NCBI GenBank assembly: GCA_928212115.1
Contig: CAKMRJ010003334.1
Location: 35,593,385-35,657,384, forward strand
Direction: 5' to 3'
Source of the DNA: Lactuca virosa
Taxonomy: Eukaryota; Streptophyta; Magnoliopsida; Asterales; Asteraceae
Length of the DNA stretch: 64,000 nt
Under the pieces are notes generated by a model. That model saw only the letters and a program-made list of their open reading frames with translations. It was not told the DNA's origin and did no database searches. The translations under genes and the position numbers were made by a program. This document shows positions 44,165-54,825 of this stretch, piece after piece; position 1 is the first letter of the stretch; each line of letters begins with the position of its first letter.

Positions 44165-46232
44165 CCAACACCTATAAAAAAAAGAGAAAATAGAAGAGTT
44201 GACTTTAAGATTGCCACCTCCTTAAACCTCCGAGTTTCCATGCAGATCCAACATACCGTATCCATAAGGATCATTTCACTCCTTCTCTCTGCCCCTCTCC
44301 TTATCTATGGCCGAGAGCAACCACCACACCACCACCATTTTCATTTTTGATCAAACTCCTACAAGAAAACTCTCAAGAACCCTTCCTTTCCCGAAATTTC
44401 GAAAACATTGTGTGTTGTCTTCAAGGAGTTTTAAGTAATATCTATCAGTTCTTGGTAAGTCTTTACTTGAATCCATGGCTTAACTTCTATACTCATAAAA
44501 AAATCTCATCTTAACTCATGCAAATTCATGATCATGCCTCTTAGAACCCATCTAAGCCCAAGACCTCTCAAGAAGCTTGCTAGGGCCGAGAATCACCTCA
44601 ACCTCTTCCAATTCTTCTTCAAACCGAGAACAACTAGCTAGGTGAGTTCATACCCCCTTGTTTTGGTTTGTTTACATGATTTATGGGGGAATGGAGAGAT
44701 CCAAGTAAAATGTGTAGATCCTATGTTTTTGTATGATATGTGTTGATTCTTGAATTTATTTGATGAATATGTGTTAGAAACTTATCTATTCGAGATTCTT
44801 AAACTTGTTAAGGATAGTGACCTAATATATCTTATACATATTATTATCAAGGCAACAAAGTATTATAAAGTCCAAACTAAGTAAAACAAAACACAAATTC
44901 TATTATTAACCATTTTTGACAAATAAGCAAAATATGGAGGAAATGATGTCATTTACGGTTTTTATAAGGGTCAAAAGGTCAAATCACTTAAAATATGAGT
45001 TATTATGAAAATCACGGTTTTTTAAAGGACTAAAATTGTAATTTTAGCCCTATGGCTAAAAGTTGGGCTTTAGGCCCAATTTGCGAAAAAATATGAAACT
45101 TAAGGGACTGAATTTGCAAGTTTATCAAAATATGAGTCAAAACCACAAACAATAATAAACAGATTTCAGGGGCTGAAATGTCTTTCTTACCAAAAGGACT
45201 CTAAAATGCAAAGTTTTTGGATCGGACTCTAAAACTGTTAAAAATTGCCAACATTGGACTACAGGTGACAATCTTTTTAATTAAACTGATGAAATTGAAT
45301 ATGAAACTGTCCAAAACTTTATTTTGGGCTGAAATCATTATTTAAATGAAGCTTTTGGGCCGAAAATGTCAAGAAACATATCGACCTAAAATGTCATTTT
45401 TCATAAAAGGTTGTAAAAAATTTGTCATTTTTACTAGAAAAGGGGGTTGATTGGTCAAACAATTATTTCTGGGTCTTTTATGGGTCAATTATGTCAATAT
45501 TAAATAATTGGGTCAAAACTACATGATTTTAATAACTTATGGATTTAACTAGGGAATTATATAGCTATATATATATAGATATATATTATATATATATATC
45601 TATATTAATATACTAGATATATATCTTATATATATATATATATATATATCATTATCAAAACAATTTGGCGAAATGTGGTGACTTTTGATTAAAAATTCGT
45701 GTGTGATGAAACAAACCTTACGACATTAAACTACCAAAAAAGTAAGTAAACCTTATATCGGTTGGGCTTTTAATATTTTTAATCATCGCTTATTGGCCTT
45801 CGTGACTCATTAACATGACTATTGGGCCCAACATAAATATACATGTTTTATTGGGCTTCGGTGGCCCAATTACATGCCTAATGGACCATCAATGGCATTA
45901 GATGGTATTGGGCCTAGGGCCCATTGGCATTGCTATTATGGTCCAAATCAATTATATGCTTAACGGACAACGGTCCGTCGCATACTCGACAGTCTGTAAT
46001 AACATACATGAGTAGTGGCCATAGTTGTCCTCATTCGTGTTTGTTAGGGTTTTATTCATATTCATGTAAACATCAACCGGGTTGTAATCAATGTTATTCA
46101 AATTCATGGGGTATAATAGGGATTTAGTGAGAATTATCGGTTGGCACCAATAAGTGTCGGCCGTAGCCTGTATTTGTAACCAGAGTCTCCTGGAGGGAGG
46201 GCGAGAGTTTGTGTATAGATCTATACGGGGGT
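44165..46232 (+). repeat. Truncated gypsy LTR related to the Gypsy-2 LTR
   Basis: Matches about 11200-13153 in order: CT-rich leader, GGTGAGTTCATACCCCC at 44641, TGGGCC motifs at 45780-45930, and GTATAGATCTATAC at 46213-46226. Both ends are missing. It stops at GGGGG and is joined to Gypsy-3 gag at 46233. It includes an AT microsatellite at about 45556-45650. Confidence 0.8.
45556..45650. repeat. AT-rich microsatellite
   Basis: Runs of TATATATA and related dinucleotides inside the truncated LTR; absent from the Gypsy-2 copy. Confidence 0.85.
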
Positions 46233-49200
46233 TCGAGAAGATCGAATCCATCTTCGAAATTTGCGTCTGTTCTGAAGCAAACAAGGTGAAGTTCGTTGCC
46301 TGCACCTTCACCGACAGAGCTTTGACCTGGTGGAATGGTCGAGTCAAAACCCTAACCCTGCCAGTGGCTAATGCCCTGGGTTGGGAAAGACTGAAGGAGC
46401 TCATGCTCGCGGAGTACTGCCCGAGGGGCGAAGTGCAAAAGTTGGAGCACGAACTCTGGAACTTGAAGATGAAGGGTTCCGACATCGCTGCCTACACCGC
46501 GAGATTTTGTGATCTGGCTCTCCTCTGTCCGGGAATGGTCACCCCGGAAAGCAAGAAAATCGAAAGATACATCTGGGGACTGACACAACCAAAAAAGGGG
46601 AATGTCTTGGCTGCTAGACCAATTACTTTTGAAAGCGCCAAGGATCTGGCACAGACCCTGATCGATCATGGAATCGATCTGGATGAGGTGGCAGCTGACT
46701 CCGAGCCACAAAAGGAAAGCGGTGGGAAAAAGAAGAAGTTTGGTAACAAACGAAAGGGCCAGTCTTCGCAGGAGCCCTCCAAGAAACAACAAACAGTGGC
46801 AGTTCATGCTGTTACTGCTCCTGCTGCTGCTCCCACTGCTGTTCCAACCACCCAATCTCCTGCCGGTGGTTATGCTGGAAAACTACCCCTGTGCAACAAG
46901 TGTAACTTCCATCATCACAGACCCTGCCGTGAGTTGAGTTGCAACAACTGTGGAAAGAAGGGACACACAGCACGATACTGCAAGACACCGGTTCAACCAA
47001 CCAACCAGGCTCCGGGAGCGGGCGCTGGTCAAACTTGTTATGGATGTGGAGAAACTGGGCACTTCAGGAGAAACTGCCCCAAGACAACAACTGGTGGCAA
47101 TACAGGAAGAGTTTTGGTGATGGGCCAGGAGGATGCAGTTGCTGATCCTACCGTTGTTACGGGTACGTTCCTCCTTGACAACTCTTATGCATGCATTCTT
47201 TTCGATTCTGGTGCGTAGGGGAGTTTTGTTAGTCATACGTTCAAACATCTAATCAAATGTAAATCCCAACCTCTAACCGAAACATTTACCGTCGAGATGG
47301 CTAACGGAAAGAAGGAGAGCACTAACGACATATTCATAGGCTGTACTCTTATCCTAGACAATTATTCCTTTTCCATCGATCTTATGCATGTGTCCATCAA
47401 GAGCTTCGATGTCATTATCGGCTTGGATTGGTTGAGTTCCAATCGTGCTGATATTCTTTGCTTCGAGAAGGCTATCCGTCTCAATATTTCCTCTGGCGAA
47501 ACCCTTATGATTTATGGTGATAAACTCAGTTCGAACCTCCGTATCATTTCGTGCATCAAAGCTCATAAGTATCTGCGGAAGGAGTGTCATGCATTCCTAG
47601 CTCATGTTGTCGATGAGACGCAAAAAGTTAGAGACCTCGAGAGCATCCCCGAAGTCCGTAACTTTCCTGAGGTTTTCCCCGAAGATCTCCCAGGAATCCC
47701 TCCCGAGCGCCAAGTCGAGTTTCGTATCGACTTAATCCCCGGAGCTACTCCTGTAGCTATATCTCCTTACCGTCTAGCGCCAGCGGAAATGCAGAAATTA
47801 TCCAGCCAACTTAATGAGCTGATCAGCAAAGGATTCATAAGGTCGAGTTCCTCACCCTGGGGAGCGCCGATCTTATTCGTGAAAAAGAAAGATGGATCCT
47901 TTAAGATGTGCATTGATTACCGAGAGCTGAATAAGCTGACCATCAAGAACCGATATCCCTTACCCAGAATCGACGATCTCTTCGACCAACTTTAGGGAGC
48001 CAGTTATTTCTCAAAGATCGATCTAATATCAGGGTACCATCAGTTGCGAGATCATGAAAATGATGTACCCAAAACAGCATTCCGAACTCGCTATGGACAC
48101 TACGAGTTTGTAGTAATGCCCTTTGGTCTAACCAACGCACCGACAGTATTCATGGACCTGATGAATCGGGTGTGCCGCCCTTTCTTAGACAAGTTTGTGA
48201 TTGTGTTCATCGAAGATATACTTGTCTATTCGCGGAGTGAGAACGATCATAAACAACACTTAAGGCAGGTATTGGAAACATTAAGGGCAGAAAAACTATA
48301 CGCGAAATTCTCGAAGTGCGAATTCTGGATCAGGAAGGTAAATTTCCTTGGACACGTGATTAGCAAAGAAGGAATACACGTGGACCCTTCCAAGGTCAAA
48401 GCGATTGAGAATTGGTCTGCACCAAAGACACCCACAGAAATCCGACAATTCTTGGGTCTCGCGGGCTATTATCGCCGGTTTATCCAAAATTTCTCCAAAA
48501 TCGCAAAGCCTTTAACTACCTTGACACAAAAGGGTGTAACCTTTAGTTGGGGAGTTAAGCAAGACACTGCGTTTCAAACCTTGAAACAGGCCCTATGCAG
48601 CGCACTTATCTTGTCCCTGTCCGAAGGGACGGAAGACTTCGTAGTCTATTGTGATGCATCCAATCAGGGCCTAGGGTGTGTGCTCATGCAGAGAGGAAAG
48701 GTCATCGCCTATGCCTCGAGGCAGTTGAAAACACACGAGGTCAATTACACAACTCATGATTTGGAGTTGGGAGCAGTGGTCTTTGCGTTAAAGATCTGGA
48801 GACACTATCTCTATGGAACCAAGTGCACTATCTTCACCGACCATAAGAGCTTGCAGCATATTTTTGATCAAAAGGAGTTGAACATGAGACAACGGCGATG
48901 GGTAGAGCTACTCAGTGACTACGAGTGCGAAATTCGCTATCATCCCGACAAGGCCAATGTGGTAGCAGATGCCCTCAGTCGAAAGGAGTATTCAGGACGT
49001 AAGGTGAAGGCACTAACAATGAGCATCCATTCCTATTTGTCCGCGCAAATCAGAGAGGCTCAGGTAGAAGCTTTGAAAGCAGAAAACGTGGCAAATGAGT
49101 CACTGCGAGGAATGGACAAGAACTTGGAGCTCAAGGGAGACGGAGTCTATTATTTCATGGACCGGATCTGGACCCCAAAGTTCGGTGGTTACAGAGAGGT

Positions 49201-50500
49201 TGTAATGAACGAAGCTCACAGGACGAAATACTCCGTTCACCCAGGGTCGGATAAGATGTACTTGGATCTCAAACAGCTCTATTGGTGGCCAAACATGAAA
49301 GCAGAGATTGCTACCTTCGTGGGCAAGTGCCTGACTTGCTCCAAGGTGAAGGTCGAATATCAGAAACCCTTAGGTCTACTTCAACAACCGGAAATACCTG
49401 AGTGGAAGTGGGAAAGGATAACCATGGATTTTATCACCAAGTTACCCAGATCTCCGAGTGGGAACGATGCCATCTGGGTAATTGTCGATCGGTTGACGAA
49501 GTCCGCCCACTTCCTGCCAATCAAAGAAAGCTTCAAGATGGAGAGACTCACATGGATCTACCTTCAAGAGATAGTTCGCCTTCATGGTGTACCTGCATCC
49601 ATTATCTCCGATCGAGATAGCAGGTTTACATCGAGGTTATGGCAGTCACTACAGAAAGCTCTTGGAACTAAATTGGATATGAGCACGGCTTATCATCCAC
49701 AGACTGATGGACAGAGTGAGAGAACAATTCAGACATTGGAAGACATGTTGAGAGCCTGCGTCATCGATTTTGGCGCATCATGGGACACTCATCTTCCTTT
49801 GGTTGAATTTTCCTACAACAACAGCTACTATACCAGCATCAAGGTTGCGCCGTTTGAAGCCCTCTATGGCCGTAAGTGCAGATCCCCTCTGTGCTGGGGT
49901 GAGGTGGGTGACACGCAGCTAGCCAGGGGTCAAGTTCCCGACAATACTCTCACTAGTCCTGAGATCATCCGAGAGACAACTGAGAAGATTGTACAAATCC
50001 GGGAACGACTGAAAGCCTCACGAGATAGACAAAAGAGCTACGCCGATAAGAGACGAAAACCCTTGGAGTTCCAGGTTGGTGACCGCGTCCTTCTGAAGGT
50101 CTCACCCTGGAAAGGCATGATACGCTTTGGGAAGCGCGGAAAGCTAAACCCAAGGTACATTGGACCGTTTGAGATCCTTGCTAGGATCGGTCCCGTAGCA
50201 TACAAACTTCAGTTACCACGGGAGCTCAGCAACATCCATCCTGTCTTCCACGTATCGAACCTAAAGAAGTGTCTGTCTAATGAGACACTTGTGATTCCTC
50301 TCGATGAGATTGAAATCAACGAGAACCTCAACTTCGTGGAAGAACCGGTCGAAATCATGGAAAGAGAGATCAAACGAACGAAACAAAGTCGCATCCCGAT
50401 AGTGAAGATTCGCTGGAATGCCAAGCGGGGACCTGAATTCACTTGGGAGCGCGAAGATCAGATGAAACAGAAATATCCGCATCTCTTTCCTAATCCATGA
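46233..50500 (+). pseudogene. Gypsy-3 gag-pol (main part)
   Basis: One frame throughout, broken only by TAG at 47216-47218 and 47996-47998. The gag helical region is FTDRALTWWNGRVKTL. Knuckles are CNNCGKKGHTARYC and CYGCGETGHFRRNC, and the protease is FDSGA (stop right after it). RT includes SSPWGAPILFVKKKDGSF, and the catalytic box is FIED (about 48212) instead of xDD. RNase H (CDASNQGLGCVL), integrase (H-H-C-C at 49215-49345; DFITKLP, SDRDSRF, TDGQSERTIQTLE), a GPF module and a tail EFTWEREDQMKQKYPHLF complete it. Both the stops and the lost first RT Asp disable it. The gag start is at 28958. Confidence 0.95.
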
Positions 50501-50540
50501 TTTGTATTCTATGTTCGAATTTCGGGACAAAATTCCCTCT

Positions 50541-50553
50541 AACGGGGGGATGA
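50541..50553 (+). other. Gypsy-3 polypurine tract
   Basis: AACGGGGGGATGA immediately before the 3' LTR. Confidence 0.88.
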
Positions 50554-52573
50554 TGTGACAACCCGAAACTTTGTCCATTTCCGTTACGCGATTTCCGTTA
50601 ATAAAATTTCAAATTCATTAACTTTTCCGTCAAACTTCTTGGTTTAGAAAATAATCTAGTTAATAAAAAACCCGTTTACGACCAGTAAAGAGTGGACCCC
50701 CCACCGACCACAAGACCCCTATAAATACGAGACCTCCACCTTCATTTGAACATTTCTGGCCAAAAACTCTCTCTCATTCTCTCTCTAAGAACATTGTCCG
50801 TAAACACCTAAAAACACCTTCAAACTTCGGGAAACATCGAGAAACACCGTTTGGGGTCACTTCGGAACGTCTGGAAACGTTTATCTCTTCGAAATCAACA
50901 CCAGTGTTTTTGAGTTTACGGTCCATCTTCAAAGACCGTAAACTCTGTTCTTGAGTTTACGGCCGTAAACTCACCGAGCCTTCAGAAACCGTAAACCCCA
51001 GTTCACGGCCGTAAAATCCTGTTCACGGCCGTAAACTGTCTTTCGACCGTAAACCCTTGTTCACGGCCGTAAACACCTTTTAAGTGGTGCTTTTGGCTGA
51101 AAACCCACTTTCATCGATTCGATCAAGTCCCGGTAACATTCCTCAACCGAATACAAGTGTTCCTCTAACACTTTATCTAACGAAATCGCTAATTTAGATA
51201 CACATATGTATTTATTTGATATGTATTTTATTTGATAACTCGAGGATCTTCATTTCAGTCAGCGCTTTCACGCAACAACGGTGAGTTCATACCCCTACAT
51301 TTTCCGTATTTTTAATGTTTTCAGGGGGGATACAAGCTAAACATAAATGTTTTCAAAACTTATGCAAATCTCATACTTTGACCCTTTTGTACTGTGTTGA
51401 GCATAAGGGACGTTTTCACTAAAATTGCTTAGTTTTCCGGACACGCTATTCACTATACATGCAAACTATAATCGGTATAGTTTGGGATTTTTCTAAACAT
51501 AACAAGTACAGAAACTTTCACTACGAAACATATGCGCTAAGACAGAAACAGTTTACACTTACATCACTATTTTATCATGGTTTTCATAACTGTAATTATC
51601 ACTACATACGGTATACATACGAATTTTCACTATGGTAGAACACTACTACACTACATGTAAGCTAGATTGTAAGATACCGTGAGGCGCTACTTCACTGCTG
51701 TACCCTTAGGTGTACAGGGATAAATCCTATCATAGTATAACCAGAGTCTCCCGGAGGGAGAGCGTGAGATTTGTGAATAGATCTATTCGGTACTGACAAT
51801 CCCACACCCGAACTGCTAGCTACAGTTGGGCAGGCATGCCTAGGGTGACAAATGTCATTTAACTCGACGCCTGAAGAACGTTGGAAAGGTCTCTAGTCAT
51901 ATCAAGCATGGTTATACGACTCAGAATATGTATAAATCACCTTTAGTTTACAACTTGACACTCTTCAACAGTTTTATTTACATTAAATAGAACTAATACA
52001 CACTACAATTGGAGAACTTTCAGGGTTTTCAAACAGAAACGAGCATATAATGGTTTCACGCACGAAATTCTATTACATCATGATTAGCATTAGCTAGTCA
52101 CATGAAGTAATAATTTCGCATATCACTACAGTTTTCAGTGACAAACATTCATGGTTTTATACAGAATTAAAAACACTACATCCTCACTAAAGAAAATATC
52201 GGATTTTCTTGGAACTATGCAAACATTTTAAGAACTCATCAACGATTTTCACTACAAACCACCGCTTATGAACTCACCAGCTTTATGTTGATACTCTTTC
52301 AAACTGCTTGTATTCTCAGGAAATCAGTAGACAGGTATTTGTTGGATTTTCGAGGAACTGGAACAATAAGAGTTTTATGTTTATGCTATACAAAGCTATT
52401 GGATGTAATTCAAACTAAGTTTCAGACAAAGTTTCAAACTGATGTAAACATTTTTATTTAAGTATTCACTGTAATGGTTGTGTTGCTATGATTGCTGTTA
52501 TTCATTGGTTGTGATGCTACACATGACGTCCTCCGCCCCGGAACGTTTCCGCCATCGGTTTCGGGGTGTGACA
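50554..52573 (+). repeat. Gypsy-3 3' LTR (2020 bp)
   Basis: Near-identical to 26243-28383. Relative to it, about 110 bp upstream of the TATA box (TATAAATA at 50720) are missing, and there is a short rearrangement near 51220. The dyad GAATAGATCTATTC is at 51775-51788. Confidence 0.95.
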
Positions 52574-52578
52574 ACTTA

Positions 52579-53582
52579 TGATTTCAGTCTTTCCTCCTCC
52601 TCCGAGGAATCCAAAGAAGAAGAAGATGTTGAAGCCAACAAGCACTCCTCTTCCGTAGTTATTTTGGAAAGCGATCAAGGTAACGATGCTCAAACTAATC
52701 CTGTTGATGATTTACAAGCACTCCTCTTTCGTAGTTATCTTGGAAAGCAATCAAGGTAACGATGCTCAAACTAATCCTGTTGATGATTACAAGCCCTCCG
52801 AACCTCGTGATGATACAAATGATAATAATGATAAGAAGTCTGAGAGGTTTACCTCGGACACAGGATCTTCGGATGAAAACATTACAGATCCTTTTGCCCT
52901 GTTAGAACTCAGAGACAATGTTGCCTCTGCTATCTCCAAAGCCGACTCCATCGATCAGAAAGTCACAGACCTTGATTCGAAGATTGATCACAAGGTTACA
53001 AAATTTGATTCCAAACTAGAGATCATTCTCAAATCTCTTTCCGAGATCCAAGTTGCTGGTCCTTTAGAATTTGACCGAGCCAATCAACTTGACCAACTCA
53101 TTTCTCTCGGGCTCAAGCACACTATTGAAGAAGTTGAACAGAAGTATAATGACAGTCTCAATCATCACATCTCCACCACCACCATTATTCTCAATATTCA
53201 TGACGACATGATTAATGCTACCAACAAACTCATCAAGCAGACTCGTGTTCGTCATGAAAAACAGATTCAGAGACTAAAAAAGGAGATTCACAAAAAGGAT
53301 GCCATGAACATGATAATGCAAGAGGTACTTATCAATCTGATTCGTGCAACTTGTAATGTTGTTGATATTCCGAACAACAAGTTTGACGAGATGCTCGTAA
53401 TTCTCGATGAAACATTTTCCCATCTCAAGGCTCAAGCTCCTACAACCGAGGCATACGATGCTCTCACCAAACAACTCAACATAGTCTTTCAAAGAGTTTT
53501 TGAATGGTTGAAGGAACTCAAATCTGAATATATGCTTGCATCGGAGGCAAGGGCCATCCCATGCAAGAGGGGGAGAAAGTGA
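52579..53582 (+). pseudogene. Copia-A third ORF, last part (coiled-coil C-terminus)
   Basis: Continues the ORF interrupted at 26242. It starts with a Ser/Glu-rich acidic stretch (SLSSSSEESKEEEDVEA). A 76-bp tandem duplication (52639-52714, 52715-52789) then shifts the frame, and the 298-codon frame at 52686-53582 follows. That has heptad-like segments (DLDSKIDHKVTKFDSKLEII, HEKQIQRLKKEIHKKDAMNM) and a basic end CKRGRK. No membrane segment is seen. This looks like a coiled-coil protein rather than a classic envelope; its role is unknown to me. Confidence 0.7.
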
Positions 53583-53620
53583 AAGAGAAAGAAGAATTCA
53601 ATGGAAACCTGTCTCAGAGT

Positions 53621-53930
53621 GTAACGACCCAAATTCCAACCCAACTTTTTGTATTAAAACTTTAAGTATTTATTTAAATCGCAACTGTAATATCTTAAAA
53701 CATTTATCAGAGTATCATTTAAAAGTTGTGATGAACACAAGTCCCCATTGATGCGATGCAATCGAGCTGTGCCCTTCCTTTATTATAAGAAAACCTAAAA
53801 CATTTAAACCACAAATTGTAAGCACAAATCTTAGTGAGTTCCCCCAAAATACCACACACAACACAACACAAATAAGCAACTATGGGTTATTAGCAACCAT
53901 GTGGACTATCAGCAGTCCCAATGGGCTAAC
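53621..53930 (-). repeat. Gypsy-type LTR 3' fragment, inverted
   Basis: TGTAACGACCC at 53621 is the inverse of an LTR end (…GGGTCGTTACA). The acceptor-region motif of long gypsy LTRs (inverse GGGGGAACTCACTAAG) is at about 53830-53850. The other end is not found. It abuts Copia-A at 53620. Confidence 0.55.
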
Positions 53931-54820
53931 AGTAGGGATGAGCATATCCTGGTACCCGCCTATTTCAGCTTGAACCGGAACTGCTCTCGGATGCGACGGT
54001 TCTTAAGTTTTTGGTATTGGAACCGGAACTGCCTACACCAGTTTCTTGAAAATTGGAACCGGTTCCAGTTCTAGGTACCCGACTTCTTGAGTATTAAAAC
54101 TTGTTATTTTATACATGTCATGTAAATGGTGTAAATTAACCTATAACAAACAATATAAGTACAATATATAAAACCAAAACATTTAAAAAAAATTGATCTT
54201 TTAAATAACAAGCTATTAAAAACATTCCCCACTTTCAATTAACACAATAGCAAGAACCAACAACAAACTATAAACTATAAAATAACAATAGCATACTGAA
54301 ATTGTAATTCATAAAAGCAAAAACAACAACAATAAAAACAGCAAAAACAACAATAGAAACAACAAAAAAACAGCAATGATAACAGCAAAACCAGCAACAA
54401 CACAACTAATCAACAACACAAATCAGCAACAACAACAACATCACATAACAACAAAAACAACAACATCACATAACAACAAAAACAACAACATCGGAAAACA
54501 ACAACAACAACAAACAACAACAACAACAAGCAACAACAGCAAAAAAGCAACAACAACAATTACTTATCCCCTTGTAAGATATCTTCCGTATTGCGACTGA
54601 TTTCTGTAGTGAAATTAAGCATAAAAAGTCAAATTAGAATTATAAATATTATACAAGAGACATATAATAAAATAATAAATAATTGTGTAACTTACTTTTC
54701 TCGTATTTTTCCACATCTTCCAATAATTGTTGAATTAAAATTATAGAGATTTCCATTAAAAAAATTGAATTTTCTTATTGTTTGACCTTTGCAAGCACGA
54801 GAAACTGACAAGTGAAAGCA
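53931..54820. mobile_element. Possible hAT (Ac-like) terminus and AAC-rich tract
   Basis: TAGGGATGAGCAT at 53933 followed by repeated GGAACCGG motifs (53974-54070) resembles the ends and subterminal repeats of plant hAT elements. An (AAC)n-rich region at 54240-54560 follows. No matching opposite end or 8-bp target duplication was found. The ORF at 54376-54600 is translated simple repeat. Confidence 0.35.
54240..54560. repeat. (AAC)n-rich low-complexity tract
   Basis: Long runs of ACAACAACA with interruptions; no coding evidence. Confidence 0.9.
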
Positions 54821-54825
54821 AGATA

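Larger units (their letters stand above)
26243..52573 (+). mobile_element. Gypsy-3: Ty3/gypsy chromovirus-like element with nested insertions, TSD ACTTA
   Basis: The 5' LTR is 26243-28383, the PBS is at 28388, gag starts at 28958, the rest of gag-pol is 46233-50500, the PPT is at 50541-50553 and the 3' LTR is 50554-52573. ACTTA flanks both ends (26238-26242 and 52574-52578). The LTRs are nearly identical apart from a gap of about 110 bp and short indels in the 3' copy, so the insertion is young. About 17 kb (29213-46232) inside gag is foreign. It is inserted in the third ORF of Copia-A. Confidence 0.95.
13901..53620 (+). mobile_element. Copia-A: decayed SIRE-type Ty1/copia element, host of the nested insertions
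   Basis: The order LTR tail, PBS (13986-13997), gag, coiled-coil linker, protease, integrase, RT, RNase H and a separate third ORF matches SIRE/Maximus-type copia elements; the RT motif YVDDIIF (about 21769) is typical of them. It is interrupted by solo LTRs at 14255-16254 and 25301-26081 and by Gypsy-3 at 26243-52573, each with a 5-bp target duplication. Without the insertions about 11 kb belongs to it. Its 3' LTR is not seen: at 53621 a different LTR sequence begins. Confidence 0.85.

Noticed and set aside
46668..46937. Alternative-frame ORFs within gag-pol regions
   Set aside because: They are shadows of the real retroelement frames; the true frame carries all catalytic motifs.
54376..54600. 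Asn/Gln/Thr-rich ORF
   Set aside because: It is translated (AAC)n simple repeat without other support.
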